This document shows positions 45,394 through 56,141 of a stretch of DNA of 64,000 nucleotides, in pieces. How positions within the stretch are numbered: the first letter of the stretch is position 1; the number at the start of each line of letters is the position of its first letter. The stretch lies in the NCBI RefSeq assembly GCF_030386795.1, contig NZ_JANUQM010000004.1:459630-523629 (forward strand). Direction: 5' to 3'. The notes under the pieces are model-generated. The model saw nothing but the letters and a program-made list of their open reading frames with translations. It had not been told where the DNA came from and searched no databases. Source of the DNA: Streptomyces sp. S.PNR 29. Lineage in GTDB: Bacteria; Actinomycetota; Actinomycetes; Streptomycetales; Streptomycetaceae. The position numbers and the translations under genes are program-made.

Positions 45394-45993
45394 TCACCGT
45401 GCGTGAGGGGGCTGGTCCGGTCCAACGTCCCCACGAGGGCCCGGAAGTACCTCATACCCCTTCTCGCACTGGCGCACCAGAAGGTCGGCGAACGGCCGGG
45501 AAGGATCGTCGGCGAAGTGACGGCGCTCGGCCCGCATCCATCCGGCCCAGAAGTCCCGCTGCTCCTCCCCGTCCCGCGACCGCCCGCGCGCCCACGCCTC
45601 CTCGGGTGGCAGCTCCATCCACAGCAGCAGCGCCAGATGCGGGCGCAGAGCCCGGCGGCCCGCGCCGACCCCCTCGACGAGGATCACCGGGGCGGGCGGC
45701 AGCGCGCGGGGTGGTCCGAAGCGGCGGGCCCGCCAGTCGTAGGGGGTGTAGTGCGCGGTCTCGCCGTGGCCGAGCGGTTCGATCACCTGGCTCCGCAGAC
45801 GCCCGGTCCAGTCGAACAGCTCGTCGTGGCTGGCGATGTCGTCGAGGTGCAGCACGGGAGCCCCGCCCAGCGCCGCGGCCAACTGCGCGGCGAACGTGGT
45901 CTTTCCCGAGCCGGCGTGCCCGTCGACGGCGATCAGGCGGGCCGGGCCGCAGGACGGGGGCAGACGGCGGATCCGGGAGGCGAGGTCGTGAAT
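45394..45993 (-). CDS. Uridine kinase-like P-loop NTPase
   Basis: About 199 residues. Seen: a P-loop VDGHAGSGKTTFAAQLA near residue 30, LHLDD (a Walker-B-like acidic pair typical of Udk), YDWRARRF and VILVEGVGAG. Between an in-frame TAG and the P-loop there is no ATG, GTG or TTG. The best-placed codon is ATT at 45993, which has AGGA six bases before it. Either ATT is used or the start differs. Substrate may be a nucleoside or other small molecule. Confidence 0.75.
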   Translation of the reverse strand: MHDLASRIRRLPPSCGPARLIAVDGHAGSGKTTFAAQLAAALGGAPVLHLDDIASHDELFDWTGRLRSQVIEPLGHGETAHYTPYDWRARRFGPPRALPPAPVILVEGVGAGRRALRPHLALLLWMELPPEEAWARGRSRDGEEQRDFWAGWMRAERRHFADDPSRPFADLLVRQCEKGYEVLPGPRGDVGPDQPPHAR

Positions 45994-46204
45994 GGCTGGT
46001 CCTGGGGGCGTGAAGTGGGCGGGGATCCCTGCACTCTAGCGGCGCCCGCGTGACCGCGCCCCAGGTCACGCCAGTGGTGGAGACCAATATTGGTGGACGC
46101 GGCGCGGGCCGAAGTGCTGGCAGGAGCGGCCGCCCGCCTTCATAGTTGGCGCACACACGTGCAACGGACCTGCCCCGACTCGGACACCTGGGGGTCTTGT
46201 GCCC

Positions 46205-47566
46205 ATGAGCAGAGCCGAACAGCCGTCCCGCAGAACCGTTCTGGCCGCCGTGGTCGCCGCCGCGGCCGCAGGCAGCGCCGGTCCGGCCCTCGCCGACAGC
46301 GCGAGTGACGCCGCGGACCCCGACCAGGCCGTGGCCCGCACCGTCGACAACCGCGCCTGGACCACCTACACCGACTGGCGCGGCGGCACCGCGCAGGGCA
46401 CCCGTGCCGTCGCGGGTGCCCGGCCCGGCGTCGTGATCGGCACCCCCGCGGGCACCGCCGACCACACCGACCCGCACACCGGCAAGACCGCCACCTGGGA
46501 GTACGCGACCTGGACCTCCCCCGTCCACACGCTCGCCGTCCCCGCCACCGAGGCGATCGCCTCCTGGAACGCGCACACCCCGGCCGGCACCTGGCTCCAG
46601 ATCGAACTCAGGGGTACGTACTCCGACGGCACGGCCACGCCCTGGTACGTGATGGGCCGCTGGGCGGCCGGCGACGGGGACATCAGGCGCACCTCGGTCG
46701 ACGGCCAGAGCGACGGCAAGAGCACCGTCTGGACGGACACCTTCTCCCTCGACGACCCGGCCACGGGACTGCGTCTCGTCTCGTACCGCCTCCGTCTGAC
46801 CCTCTACCGCAAGCCCGGCACCAAGCTCACTCCCACCGTGTGGCGGCTCGCCGCGATGGGCTCCGACGTCCCCGACCGCTTCACGGTCCCGGCTTCCACC
46901 CCCGGCCTGGCCAAGGAACTGATCGTCCCGCGCTACTCCCAGGAGACCCACCGGGGGCAGTACCCGGAGTACGACAACGGCGGCGAGGCCTGGTGCAGTC
47001 CCACCTCCTCCCAGATGATCATCGAGTACTGGGGTGGGCGGCTCACCCCCGAGCAGCTGGCCTGGGTCGATCCGTCGTACGCGGACCCGCAGGTGTGCCA
47101 CGCGGCCCGGTTCACGTACGACTACCAGTACGCCGGCTGCGGCAACTGGCCGTTCAACGCCGCCTACGCGGCCACCTTCAAGGATCTTCGGGGCGTGGTC
47201 ACGAGGCTCGGTTCGCTCACGGACCTGGAGACGCTGATCGCGGCCGGAATCCCGGTCATCACCTCCCAGTCCTTCCTGAAGGAGGAGCTGACCGGGGCGG
47301 GGTACGGCACCGCGGGGCATCTGATGACCGTGATCGGCTTCACGGCCGCCGGTGACGTGATCGCCAACGACCCGGCCTCGCCGAGCAACGAGGCGGTGCG
47401 GCGCGTCTACGACCGGCGTGAGTTCGAGAACATCTGGCTGCGGACCAAGCGGTACAACGCCTCCGGAAAGGTCGTCTCCGCAACGGGCGGCGTCTGCTAC
47501 CTGTACTTCCCGGCGCGGTCGACCCCGCGCCGGGAAAGGGCCCTCGCGGCGGTGGGGGTGCGCTGA
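46205..47566 (+). CDS. Secreted C39-like peptidase-family protein
   Basis: About 453 residues with a twin-arginine-type signal peptide (SRRTVLAAVVAAAAAG, cut probably after ALA). The first half is a beta-rich domain. The second is a peptidase C39-like (papain-fold) domain: GGEAWCSPTSSQMIIEYWGG (nucleophile Cys), TAGHLMTVIGFT (His) and IANDPAS (Asp). It is not linked to an ABC exporter. GTG 46199 is an alternative start. Target unknown; a strong terminator follows. Confidence 0.82.
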   Translation: MSRAEQPSRRTVLAAVVAAAAAGSAGPALADSASDAADPDQAVARTVDNRAWTTYTDWRGGTAQGTRAVAGARPGVVIGTPAGTADHTDPHTGKTATWEYATWTSPVHTLAVPATEAIASWNAHTPAGTWLQIELRGTYSDGTATPWYVMGRWAAGDGDIRRTSVDGQSDGKSTVWTDTFSLDDPATGLRLVSYRLRLTLYRKPGTKLTPTVWRLAAMGSDVPDRFTVPASTPGLAKELIVPRYSQETHRGQYPEYDNGGEAWCSPTSSQMIIEYWGGRLTPEQLAWVDPSYADPQVCHAARFTYDYQYAGCGNWPFNAAYAATFKDLRGVVTRLGSLTDLETLIAAGIPVITSQSFLKEELTGAGYGTAGHLMTVIGFTAAGDVIANDPASPSNEAVRRVYDRREFENIWLRTKRYNASGKVVSATGGVCYLYFPARSTPRRERALAAVGVR

Positions 47567-47577
47567 CCCGGGCCGTG

Positions 47578-47605
47578 GCGGCCCCCGGCGACAACCGGGG
47601 GCCGC
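47578..47605 (+). terminator. Hairpin terminator after the C39-like gene
   Basis: An 11-base perfect stem (GCGGCCCCCGG and complement) with a CGACAA loop, starting 12 bases after the stop codon. Confidence 0.7.
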
Positions 47606-47706
47606 GCCCCTGTGACCAACGTCTCCGCCGCACTGGCCGCACCCGGTGGCAAGGTGGACAGAACCCCAAGAGGCCACCGCACATCCGAGACCGGCAGCGA
47701 GACACC

Positions 47707-47847
47707 ATGACCGCACACACAGCCACCGCCGCGCGCGTCCGCACCGGCGGCCCGCAGGACGACGGCCCCAAGGCCCTGGAGCACATCGCCGGCTGGGCCC
47801 TCGTCGTGGTGATCGCGATGCTCGTGACCCAGCTCGGCCTGGTGTGA
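47707..47847 (+). CDS. Small single-pass membrane protein, 46 residues
   Basis: ATG 47707 (MTAHTATAARV) opens a 46-residue protein with a soluble start and one C-terminal helix (GWALVVVIAMLVTQLGLV). A comparable small gene is, as I recall, conserved here in streptomycetes. Ribosome site weak (AGCGAGA). Function unknown. Confidence 0.55.
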   Translation: MTAHTATAARVRTGGPQDDGPKALEHIAGWALVVVIAMLVTQLGLV

Positions 47848-47878
47848 CCTGACCCATATCCGACCTGCCATACTGCGG

Positions 47879-48571
47879 GTGTCCCGCCGCCCGTTGAGAC
47901 CAGGGTCGAAATTGAATATTAGTCAACAGCGCGATGCCGCCCGCCCCAGATCGCGCGGCACCGAGCGTTCGCTGGCACGCCGCGCCGAACTCATCGCCAT
48001 CGGGCGGAGGTTGTTCGCCGACACGTCCTACGACGCGCTGTCGATGGACGACATCGCCCGGCAGGCGCATGTCGCCAAAGGGCTGATCTACTACTACTTC
48101 CAGTCCAAACGGGGCTACTACCTGGCGATCATCCAGGACTCCGTCGCCGACCTGGTCTCCTTCGCGGCGAGCGGACTCGAACTGCCGGCGGTGGACCGGG
48201 TCCACCGCACCATCGACGGCTATCTGCGCTACGCCGAGCACAACCAGGCCGCCTACCGCACGATCGTCAGCGGCGGCGTCGGCTTCGACACCGAGGTGCA
48301 CGCCATCCGGGACTCGGTGCGCGAGGCGATCATCGCGACCATCGCCGACGGGGCGTACGGCCGCGGTGACATCGCGCCGCCGGCCCGCATGGGCCTGCTC
48401 GCCTGGGTGTGCGGTGTCGAGGGCGCCACCCTGGACTGGATCGACCGCCCCGAACTGCCCCGCGACACCATGCGCGAGCTGCTGGTGAGGATGCTGGGCG
48501 GCGCCCTGCGCGCCATCGAGGATCTGGACCCCGCCTATCCGGCTCCGCAGCCCGCCCGCCGTAACGCCTGA
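47879..48571 (+). CDS. TetR-family transcriptional regulator
   Basis: About 230 residues with an N-terminal helix-turn-helix (SMDDIARQAHVAKGLIYYYFQSKRGYYLAI around residues 55-85) and a helical ligand domain. The first 35 residues are Arg-rich; GTG 47879 is tentative since no clear ribosome site precedes it. Convergent to the chitinase gene, with a terminator between. Target unknown; possibly the small membrane protein gene before it. Confidence 0.8.
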   Translation: MSRRPLRPGSKLNISQQRDAARPRSRGTERSLARRAELIAIGRRLFADTSYDALSMDDIARQAHVAKGLIYYYFQSKRGYYLAIIQDSVADLVSFAASGLELPAVDRVHRTIDGYLRYAEHNQAAYRTIVSGGVGFDTEVHAIRDSVREAIIATIADGAYGRGDIAPPARMGLLAWVCGVEGATLDWIDRPELPRDTMRELLVRMLGGALRAIEDLDPAYPAPQPARRNA

Positions 48572-48577
48572 CGCGAG

Positions 48578-48607
48578 GGGGCGGAGGCCCGCTCGGACCT
48601 CCGCCCC
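48578..48607. terminator. Convergent hairpin terminator
   Basis: A 10-base perfect stem (GGGGCGGAGG and complement) with a 10-base loop in the 63-base gap between the tetR and chitinase stops. Confidence 0.65.
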
Positions 48608-48634
48608 GACTCCGCTGTCCGTTCTGTCCCGCGG

Positions 48635-49867
<1,233 letters not shown>

Positions 49868-49940
49868 CGAGAGTCTCCTCATGGGGGAGAGGCGAACCTG
49901 CCCGATTGGCATGAACGCGATGATGCGGTGGTGGTCCGTC

Positions 49941-49970
49941 ACCGTAGAAGGACTAGACCAGTGAGGTCAA
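49941..49970 (-). promoter_or_regulatory. Chitinase promoter with DasR-like element
   Basis: Minus strand: TTGACC (49970-49965), N18, TACGGT (49946-49941), with CACTGGTCTAGTCC in the spacer. Resembles the GlcNAc-responsive DasR box and fits repression until chitin breakdown products appear. Confidence 0.7.
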
Positions 49971-50214
49971 TGGTTCGGACCAATTTCGATGCTTCTCGCG
50001 TGGCGGTCCAGGGGGAGTGGATTTCTTGAAGTAAGCGATCGTTAACTGGTGACTGCATGCCTCCGATCGGGCATACTCACAGCGCAGAGCCGCTGGTCAA
50101 CAGCTTCCGAGACCCGGGAGTGCGAGCATCGGCCAGGCCCAGCAAGACCCGGCGGCACGGCCCCCACCCAGGGCGCGCATCCGCCGACTGCCCGACAGGG
50201 AGGAGAGCGTCGCC

Positions 50215-51387
50215 ATGCCCGACCGCGCCCCGCAGCCGGTGGACCGACAACTGCCCACGGACGAGGCACGGGATCTGATCTCGCTCGTCCGCGACATCGC
50301 GCAGCGCGAGATCGCCCCGAAGGCGGCCGAGGAGGAGGATGCCGGACGCTTTCCGCGCGAGGTCTTCGCCCTGCTCTCCGCCTCCGGCCTGCTCGGCCTG
50401 CCGTACGACTCCGAGTACGGCGGCGGCGACCAGCCGTACGAGGTCTACCTCCAGGTCCTCGAAGAACTCGCCGCGTCCCGGCTCACCGTCGGGCTCGGCG
50501 TCAGCGTGCACACCCTGGCCTCCTACGCCCTCGCCACCTACGGCACCAAGGAGCAGCAGGTCGAGCACCTGCCCGCGATGCTGGGTGGCGGTCTGCTGGG
50601 CGCGTACTGCCTCTCCGAGCCGTCCTCCGGCTCCGACGCGGCCTCGCTGCGCACCAGGGCGGTGCGCGACGGCGACGACTGGGTGATCACCGGGACCAAG
50701 TCCTGGATCACGCACGGCGGTATCGCCGACTTCTACACCGTGATGGCGCGCACCGGCGAGGAGGGCCCGCGCGGGATCACCGCCTTCCTGGTGCCGGGTG
50801 ATGCCGAGGGGCTGAGTGCCGCGGCACCGGAGAAGAAGATGGGCCTGAAGGGCTCGCCCACCGCTCAGGTCCACCTCGACGGCGTACGGGTCGGTGACGA
50901 CCGGCGCATCGGCGACGAGGGCCAGGGGTTCGCGATCGCCCTGTCCGCGCTGGACTCGGGGCGCCTCGGCATCGCGGCCTGCGCGATCGGCCTGGCGCAG
51001 GCGGCGCTGGACGAGGCGATGGCGTACGCGGCCGAGCGGCGGCAGTTCGGGAAGCCGATCGCCGACTTCCAGGGGCTGCGGTTCATGCTCGCCGACATGG
51101 CGACCGAGATCGAGGCGGGCCGCGCGCTGTACCTGGCGGCGGCCCGGCTGCGGGACGCCGGCCGGCCGTTCGCCAGGCAGGCGGCCATGGCCAAGCTGCA
51201 CTGCACCGACGCGGCGATGAAGGTCACCACCGACGCCGTCCAGATCCTCGGCGGGTACGGCTACACCGCGGACTTCCCGGCCGAGCGGTACATGCGCGAG
51301 GCCAAGGTGCTGCAGATCGTCGAGGGCACCAACCAGATCCAGCGGATGGTCATCGCCCGTCATCTCCTGGGGCCCGAGGAGCGCTGA
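50215..51387 (+). CDS. Acyl-CoA dehydrogenase
   Basis: A 390-residue FAD acyl-CoA dehydrogenase acting in fatty-acid or branched-chain amino-acid oxidation. Seen: YCLSEPSSGSDAASL, WITHGGIADFYTVMART, and the C-terminal QILGGYGYTADFPAERYMREAKVLQIVEGTNQIQ block with the catalytic glutamate. ATG follows GGGAGGAGAG. In S. coelicolor an acdH gene linked to valine catabolism lies, as I recall, at this position. Confidence 0.93.
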   Translation: MPDRAPQPVDRQLPTDEARDLISLVRDIAQREIAPKAAEEEDAGRFPREVFALLSASGLLGLPYDSEYGGGDQPYEVYLQVLEELAASRLTVGLGVSVHTLASYALATYGTKEQQVEHLPAMLGGGLLGAYCLSEPSSGSDAASLRTRAVRDGDDWVITGTKSWITHGGIADFYTVMARTGEEGPRGITAFLVPGDAEGLSAAAPEKKMGLKGSPTAQVHLDGVRVGDDRRIGDEGQGFAIALSALDSGRLGIAACAIGLAQAALDEAMAYAAERRQFGKPIADFQGLRFMLADMATEIEAGRALYLAAARLRDAGRPFARQAAMAKLHCTDAAMKVTTDAVQILGGYGYTADFPAERYMREAKVLQIVEGTNQIQRMVIARHLLGPEER

Positions 51388-51589
51388 GCCGGCCGAGGCC
51401 GCGCCAGGGCGCCGCGAGCCGTACCCACTCCGGGTCGTCGCGCCCCGGCAGGGTACGGCCGCGGTCGGCCCAGGTCCGCACCAGGTCGCGGTAGATCGGC
51501 GGGTCCGGGAGGGCCGGCGGAACCGACCCGGTGGGCGGCAGGACGAGCTCCAGGTGCTGACGCCCGGTCGTTGAGTACGTGGGGGTCAT
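51350..51589 (-). CDS. Small protein of unknown function, 79 residues
   Basis: Starts MTPTYSTTGRQHLELVLPP and has a proline-rich, Trp-containing middle (IYRDLVRTWADRGRTLPGR). Codon use fits a real gene, and it is antisense to the last 38 bases of the acyl-CoA dehydrogenase. No family recognised. Confidence 0.5.
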   Translation of the reverse strand: MTPTYSTTGRQHLELVLPPTGSVPPALPDPPIYRDLVRTWADRGRTLPGRDDPEWVRLAAPWRGLGRLSAPRAPGDDGR

Positions 51590-51806
51590 ACCAGGGCAAC
51601 GCGGTGGAGCGCGGACAGGTCACCGGCCGGAGGAATCGGGCGTGCGTTCATGGGGTCCGGCCGCCCGCGGTGTGCCGCCCCGCCGGCCCCTCTGGTGAGC
51701 CGTCACGTGGTGGTCGTCCGGCTCCCTGCTCCGGACGCACTGAACCTGCACCACGGCAACCCGTGAGGCGTGGTGCAGGACAGTGGTTTGGGATGAGCGG
51801 GTGCGC

Positions 51807-52244
51807 TCAGGCGGCCTGGCGCCGCTGGACGGGGACCCTGATGGGGCGCGAGCCCGGGCCGCCGACGTGGGAGAACGGCTGCGTCCGCCAGTCGAGCCCC
51901 TGAGGGAGCGTCAACAGCAGGGCGGTGTCCTGCTCCTGCGGCTGGAAGGACTCGTCCGCGGGGCGGGCGTCGGAGGCCCGGCGACCGGTCCCGGCGCAGA
52001 CCGTGAGCCCGAACGGGTTCCACGGCGAGGCGCACAGCGCGTGCTCCGGCAGGAACTCCTCGTCCGCCAGCAGCGCGATGGGCTGCGCGCAGTCCGGGCA
52101 GATCACCCGGTACATCTCGAAGGTGTCGTACGCGTCGAGCTCCTCGTCGTCGAAGGCGTCGGGTTCGACGCCCTCCGGCTCGGGCTCGACGACCGGCTGG
52201 AGCCGCTTGGGCGCGGTGCGACCAGGGCGCTTAAGACTCTGCAT
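51807..52244 (-). CDS. Acidic protein with a CPDC zinc-ribbon-like motif
   Basis: A 145-residue soluble protein. The N-terminus is basic, then an acidic stretch (EPDAFDDEELDAYDTFE). A CPDC pair at about residue 49, and cysteines in HALCASPW and LTVCAGTG, could bind zinc. No catalytic motifs. Divergent from the AsnC gene. Unknown function; a typical streptomycete hypothetical. Confidence 0.65.
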   Translation of the reverse strand: MQSLKRPGRTAPKRLQPVVEPEPEGVEPDAFDDEELDAYDTFEMYRVICPDCAQPIALLADEEFLPEHALCASPWNPFGLTVCAGTGRRASDARPADESFQPQEQDTALLLTLPQGLDWRTQPFSHVGGPGSRPIRVPVQRRQAA

Positions 52245-52512
52245 GGATTTCTCCCCCTCGGGCTGGGCCGTGAAGGCGCTGCGGCCTCGACCACAGCAAG
52301 CACTTCCCGTCCCCTCTCGGCGGTAATCACGAGAGCATCACGGAGACTGTTCGAGGCCTGTGGCGTTCGTCACATGCCGCGCGCAGGTGCCCCGTGCGGT
52401 GTGTTTGTCCCCCAGGCGGCTCACAGGTGGCTCCCCGTCACATCACGAACCGGGCATGACCTGGGCCGCTCAGGTATCCGAGGAGATCAGCCGCACTGTA
52501 GGTTCTTGCGCC

Positions 52513-52953
52513 ATGGAGGAGCTGGACCGACAGATCGTGCAGCTGCTCGTCAAGGACGGGCGGATGAGCTACACAGACCTGGGCAAGGCCACGGGCCTGT
52601 CCACGTCGGCCGTGCACCAGCGGGTGCGGCGGCTGGAGCAGCGTGGCGTCATCCGCGGCTACGCCGCGGTCGTCGACCCGGAGGCCGTCGGGCTGCCCCT
52701 GACCGCGTTCATCTCGGTGAAGCCGTTCGACCCCAGCGCCCCCGACGACATCGCGGACCGCCTGGCCGGGGTCCCCGAGATCGAGGCCTGTCACAGCGTC
52801 GCGGGCGACGAGAACTACATCCTCAAGGTGCGCGTGGCCACGCCGCACGAACTGGAGGAACTGCTCGCCCGGCTGCGCTCCCTGGCGGGGGTGTCGACGC
52901 GGACGACGGTGGTGCTGTCCACGCCGTACGAGGCGCGTCCGCCGCGCATCTGA
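52513..52953 (+). CDS. Lrp/AsnC-family transcriptional regulator
   Basis: A 146-residue regulator: MEELDRQIVQLLVKDGRMSYTDL followed by GLSTSAVHQRVRRLEQ (helix-turn-helix) and a RAM domain with CHSVAGDENYILKV. ATG 52513 gives the usual family N-terminus. The neighbouring amidohydrolase and acyl-CoA dehydrogenase may be targets, but this is guesswork. Confidence 0.87.
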   Translation: MEELDRQIVQLLVKDGRMSYTDLGKATGLSTSAVHQRVRRLEQRGVIRGYAAVVDPEAVGLPLTAFISVKPFDPSAPDDIADRLAGVPEIEACHSVAGDENYILKVRVATPHELEELLARLRSLAGVSTRTTVVLSTPYEARPPRI

Positions 52954-53098
52954 CGCGGCGGCAGGGCCCCCGAAACGGCCCGCTCGCGCTTGCGGGCCGG
53001 AGTGTTTCGCTGGGCTCCCCTCCCTCCCACACGAACAAACGTGTCCCGTGCCCGACCTGCGTGCCGGTCCGCTCACGGCAGGCGCGAGACTGGTCCCC

Positions 53099-54712
53099 AT
53101 GAGTGAGTCCACCGCCCCGCCCCAGACCGTCCTGCTCCGCCGCGGCGAAGTCCACAGCCCCGCCGACCCCTTCGCCACGGCCATGGTGGTCGAGCGCGGT
53201 CAGGTCGCCTGGGTCGGCTCGGAGGGGGCCGCGGACGCCTTCGCGGACGGTGTGGACGAGGTCGTCGACCTGGACGGTGCCCTCGTCACCCCGGCATTCA
53301 CCGATGCGCATGTGCATACGACGTCGACAGGGCTCGCGCTCACCGGCCTGGACCTGTCCGGTGCCCCTTCCCTGGAGGCGGCCCTCGCCCTCGTACGGGA
53401 CTTCGCCGCCGCCCGCCCGCACGACCGCGTCCTCCTCGGACACGGCTGGGACGCCGCCCGCTGGCCCGGCGGCCGCCCCCCGACGCGCGCCGAGCTGGAC
53501 GAGGCCACCGGCGGCCGTCCCCTCTATCTGAGCCGGATCGACGTCCACTCGGCGGTCGTCACCACGGCGCTGCTCGACCTGGTCCCGGGTGACGTCACCC
53601 GGGAGGACGCTCCGCTCACCGCCGCCGCCCACCACGCCGTACGCGCCGCCGCGTTCGCCGCCGTCACGCCCGCCCAGCGCGCCGCGGCCCAGCGCGCCGC
53701 CCTCGCCCACGCCGCGTCCCTGGGCATCGGCACCGTTCACGAATGCGCAGGCCCCGAGATCTCCTCGGAGGACGACCTCACGGGCCTGCTGCGGCTGGCG
53801 GCCGAGGAGCCGGGACCGCGGGTCATCGGCTACTGGGCGGAGCAGGCCGACGAAGGGGTCGCGAAGGCACGGGAGTTGGGCGCGATCGGCGCCGCGGGCG
53901 ACCTCTTCGTGGACGGAGCCCTCGGCTCGCACACCGCCTGCCTGCACGAGCCGTACGCCGACGCCGGCCACACCGGCACCGCCTACCTGGACGCCGCGGC
54001 CGTCGCCGCGCACGTCATCGCCTGTACGGAGGCGGGCCTCCAGGCGGGCTTCCACGCCATCGGTGACGCCGCAGTGAGCACCGTCGTCAAGGGCGTGCGC
54101 GACGCCGCCCAGAAGCTCGGCCTGGCCCGTGTCCGCGCCGCCCGTCACCGGGTCGAACACGCCGAGATGCTCACCCCCGACACCGTCGCGGCTTTCGCGG
54201 AACTCGGCCTGACGGCCTCCGTCCAGCCCGCCTTCGACGCCCTGTGGGGAGGCGAGGACGGCATGTACGCCCAGCGCCTGGGCGTCGAGCGGGCCCGCAC
54301 CCTCAACCCCTTCGCGGCCCTGCTGCGTACGGGCGTCCCCCTCGCCTTCGGCTCCGACAGCCCGGTCACGCCCCTGGACCCGTGGGGCACGGTCCGCGCC
54401 GCCGCCTTCCATCGCACCCCCGAGCACCGCGTCTCCGTGCGCGCCGCGTTCACGGCGCATACCCGCGGCGGCTGGCGGGCGATCGGACGCGACGACGCGG
54501 GGGTCCTGGTGCCGGGCGCGCCCGCGGACTACGCCGTGTGGCGCACCGGCGAGCTGGTCGTGCAGGCCCCGGACGACCGGGTCGCGCGCTGGTCCACCGA
54601 CCCCCGCTCCGGCACCCCCGGCCTGCCCGATCTCACCCCCGGCGGGGACCTCCCCGTCTGCCTGCGCACCGTCGTGGGCGGGCGGACGGTCTTCGTACGG
54701 CCGGGCGAGTGA
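53099..54712 (+). CDS. Amidohydrolase, YtcJ-like
   Basis: A 537-residue metal-dependent amidohydrolase of the YtcJ/N-substituted formamide deformylase group. Seen: TPAFTDAHVHTT (metal ligands), GHGWDAARWPGG, LFVDGALGSHTA, GFHAIGDAA, RHRVEHAEM and FGSDSPVTPLDPW, which complete the metal site. ATG 53099. Substrate unknown; no signal peptide, so cytoplasmic. Confidence 0.85.
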   Translation: MSESTAPPQTVLLRRGEVHSPADPFATAMVVERGQVAWVGSEGAADAFADGVDEVVDLDGALVTPAFTDAHVHTTSTGLALTGLDLSGAPSLEAALALVRDFAAARPHDRVLLGHGWDAARWPGGRPPTRAELDEATGGRPLYLSRIDVHSAVVTTALLDLVPGDVTREDAPLTAAAHHAVRAAAFAAVTPAQRAAAQRAALAHAASLGIGTVHECAGPEISSEDDLTGLLRLAAEEPGPRVIGYWAEQADEGVAKARELGAIGAAGDLFVDGALGSHTACLHEPYADAGHTGTAYLDAAAVAAHVIACTEAGLQAGFHAIGDAAVSTVVKGVRDAAQKLGLARVRAARHRVEHAEMLTPDTVAAFAELGLTASVQPAFDALWGGEDGMYAQRLGVERARTLNPFAALLRTGVPLAFGSDSPVTPLDPWGTVRAAAFHRTPEHRVSVRAAFTAHTRGGWRAIGRDDAGVLVPGAPADYAVWRTGELVVQAPDDRVARWSTDPRSGTPGLPDLTPGGDLPVCLRTVVGGRTVFVRPGE

Positions 54713-55271
54713 TCTCCGGTTGCGGCACGGTGGTGATCTTCCGCCTCCAGTTCCCTCGCACCACCTGCGCGTCCTCCGCCCTGACCAGGCCTTTGATGTA
54801 AAAGGTGGAGGTCAAACGGCTGTTGACAGGCGGAGGAGGGTGGCCGGTAGGTTCGGCCGAGTCCACCACCGGACGCCCGACCGGGAACCTCCGCGCGCAC
54901 GCCGCGGCGCCGCTGGGTCAGGGACGGTGTGCCGCACCGGGGCACCGCCACTGGGAGCCAGGCTCAGCGCTCGCGCAGCGGCAAGGGAAGGTTCCGGCCG
55001 GTCGGGAGGTGTGACCCGGGTGGGGCCCGGGCGCTCAGTAGACAACGGCTCTCGGTCGATCCGCAGCCGGCGGATCCCAGGTCGGCCCGAAGGGCGCCGG
55101 GCCCCCATCCGCCGTATGCGACGGCCCCGGAAGCCCGGTGGGCAGGCGGCTGAAACCCGCACTCTTACCCAGGTCTTGTGCATTCGACACCACCGTACGA
55201 ACGTGCTGTCGCGTCATCGCAGGCCGAGCCCACTATGGTGGACCCCTGCGTACGGAGATGAAGGGGCAGCA
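54713..55271. other. 559-base intergenic region, possible long ppm1 leader
   Basis: No convincing gene. TTGACA (54823-54828), N19, TAGGTT (54848-54853) looks like a plus-strand promoter and would give ppm1 a leader of about 410 bases. No riboswitch or known RNA pattern recognised. Confidence 0.45.
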
Positions 55272-56066
55272 GTGAACGACGGCGACGGGACCCTCGCGGC
55301 AGGGGGCCAGGGGAGGCAGTTCGGCCCGCTCGGCACCGCCTTGGTGATCATTCCGACCTACAACGAGGCGGAGAACATCAAGTCGATCGTCGGCCGGGTG
55401 CGAAAGGCCGTCCCCGAGACGCACGTCCTGGTGGCCGACGACAACAGCCCCGACGGCACGGGCAAGCTCGCCGACGAGCTGGCCGCCGAGGACGACCACG
55501 TCCATGTCCTGCACCGCAAGGGCAAGGAGGGCCTGGGCGCCGCCTACCTCGCGGGCTTCCGCTGGGGCATGGAGAAGGGATACGGCGTCCTGATCGAGAT
55601 GGACGCCGACGGCTCCCACCAGCCCGAGGAACTGCCCCGCCTGCTGACCGCCCTGAAGGGAGCCGACCTGGTGCTCGGCTCGCGCTGGGTGCCCGGCGGC
55701 CGGGTGGTGAACTGGCCGAAGTCCCGTGAGTTCATCTCGCGAGGCGGCAGCCTCTACTCGCGCCTCGCCCTGGACCTCCCCCTCCGCGACATTACGGGCG
55801 GCTACCGCGCCTTTCGCCGCGAGACCCTGGAGGGCCTCGGCCTCGACGAGGTCGCCTCCCAGGGCTACTGCTTCCAGGTCGACCTCGCGCGCCGCGCGGT
55901 CAAGGCCGGCTATCACGTCGTGGAGGTCCCCATCACCTTCGTCGAGCGCGAACTCGGCGACTCCAAGATGAGCCGCGACATCCTCGTGGAAGCCCTGTGG
56001 CGGGTGACGGCGTGGGGCGTCGGCGAGCGGGTCGGCAGGATCACCGGCCGCGGCAAGAACCCCTGA
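55272..56066 (+). CDS. ppm1: Polyprenol-phosphate mannosyltransferase (Ppm1/DPM1-like)
   Basis: A 264-residue GT2 glycosyltransferase that makes polyprenol-phosphate-mannose for protein O-mannosylation and lipoglycans. Seen: VIIPTYNEAENI, VADDNSPDGTG, EMDADGSHQPEELP with the metal-binding aspartates, GSRWVPGG and DITGGYRAFRRE. Cytosolic face of the membrane; single-domain, without the lipoprotein acyltransferase fused in mycobacteria. GTG start 5 bases after AAGGGG. Confidence 0.92.
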   Translation: MNDGDGTLAAGGQGRQFGPLGTALVIIPTYNEAENIKSIVGRVRKAVPETHVLVADDNSPDGTGKLADELAAEDDHVHVLHRKGKEGLGAAYLAGFRWGMEKGYGVLIEMDADGSHQPEELPRLLTALKGADLVLGSRWVPGGRVVNWPKSREFISRGGSLYSRLALDLPLRDITGGYRAFRRETLEGLGLDEVASQGYCFQVDLARRAVKAGYHVVEVPITFVERELGDSKMSRDILVEALWRVTAWGVGERVGRITGRGKNP

Positions 56067-56141
56067 TGGCCGTACGACCGCACAGAAACGGTTGATCGCC
56101 CCCTTATCCCGCCCTGAGCCGGGCCCGGGCACACTGGAGGT

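Noticed and set aside
54633..54869. 78-residue reverse frame with a protein-like middle (TSTFYIKGLVRAEDAQVV)
   Set aside because: It runs antisense into the amidohydrolase, has no ribosome site and no recognised family. Kept as a doubtful case only.
54805..55014. Small forward frame in the ppm1 leader
   Set aside because: Low-complexity composition and no clear ribosome site; not supported as a gene.
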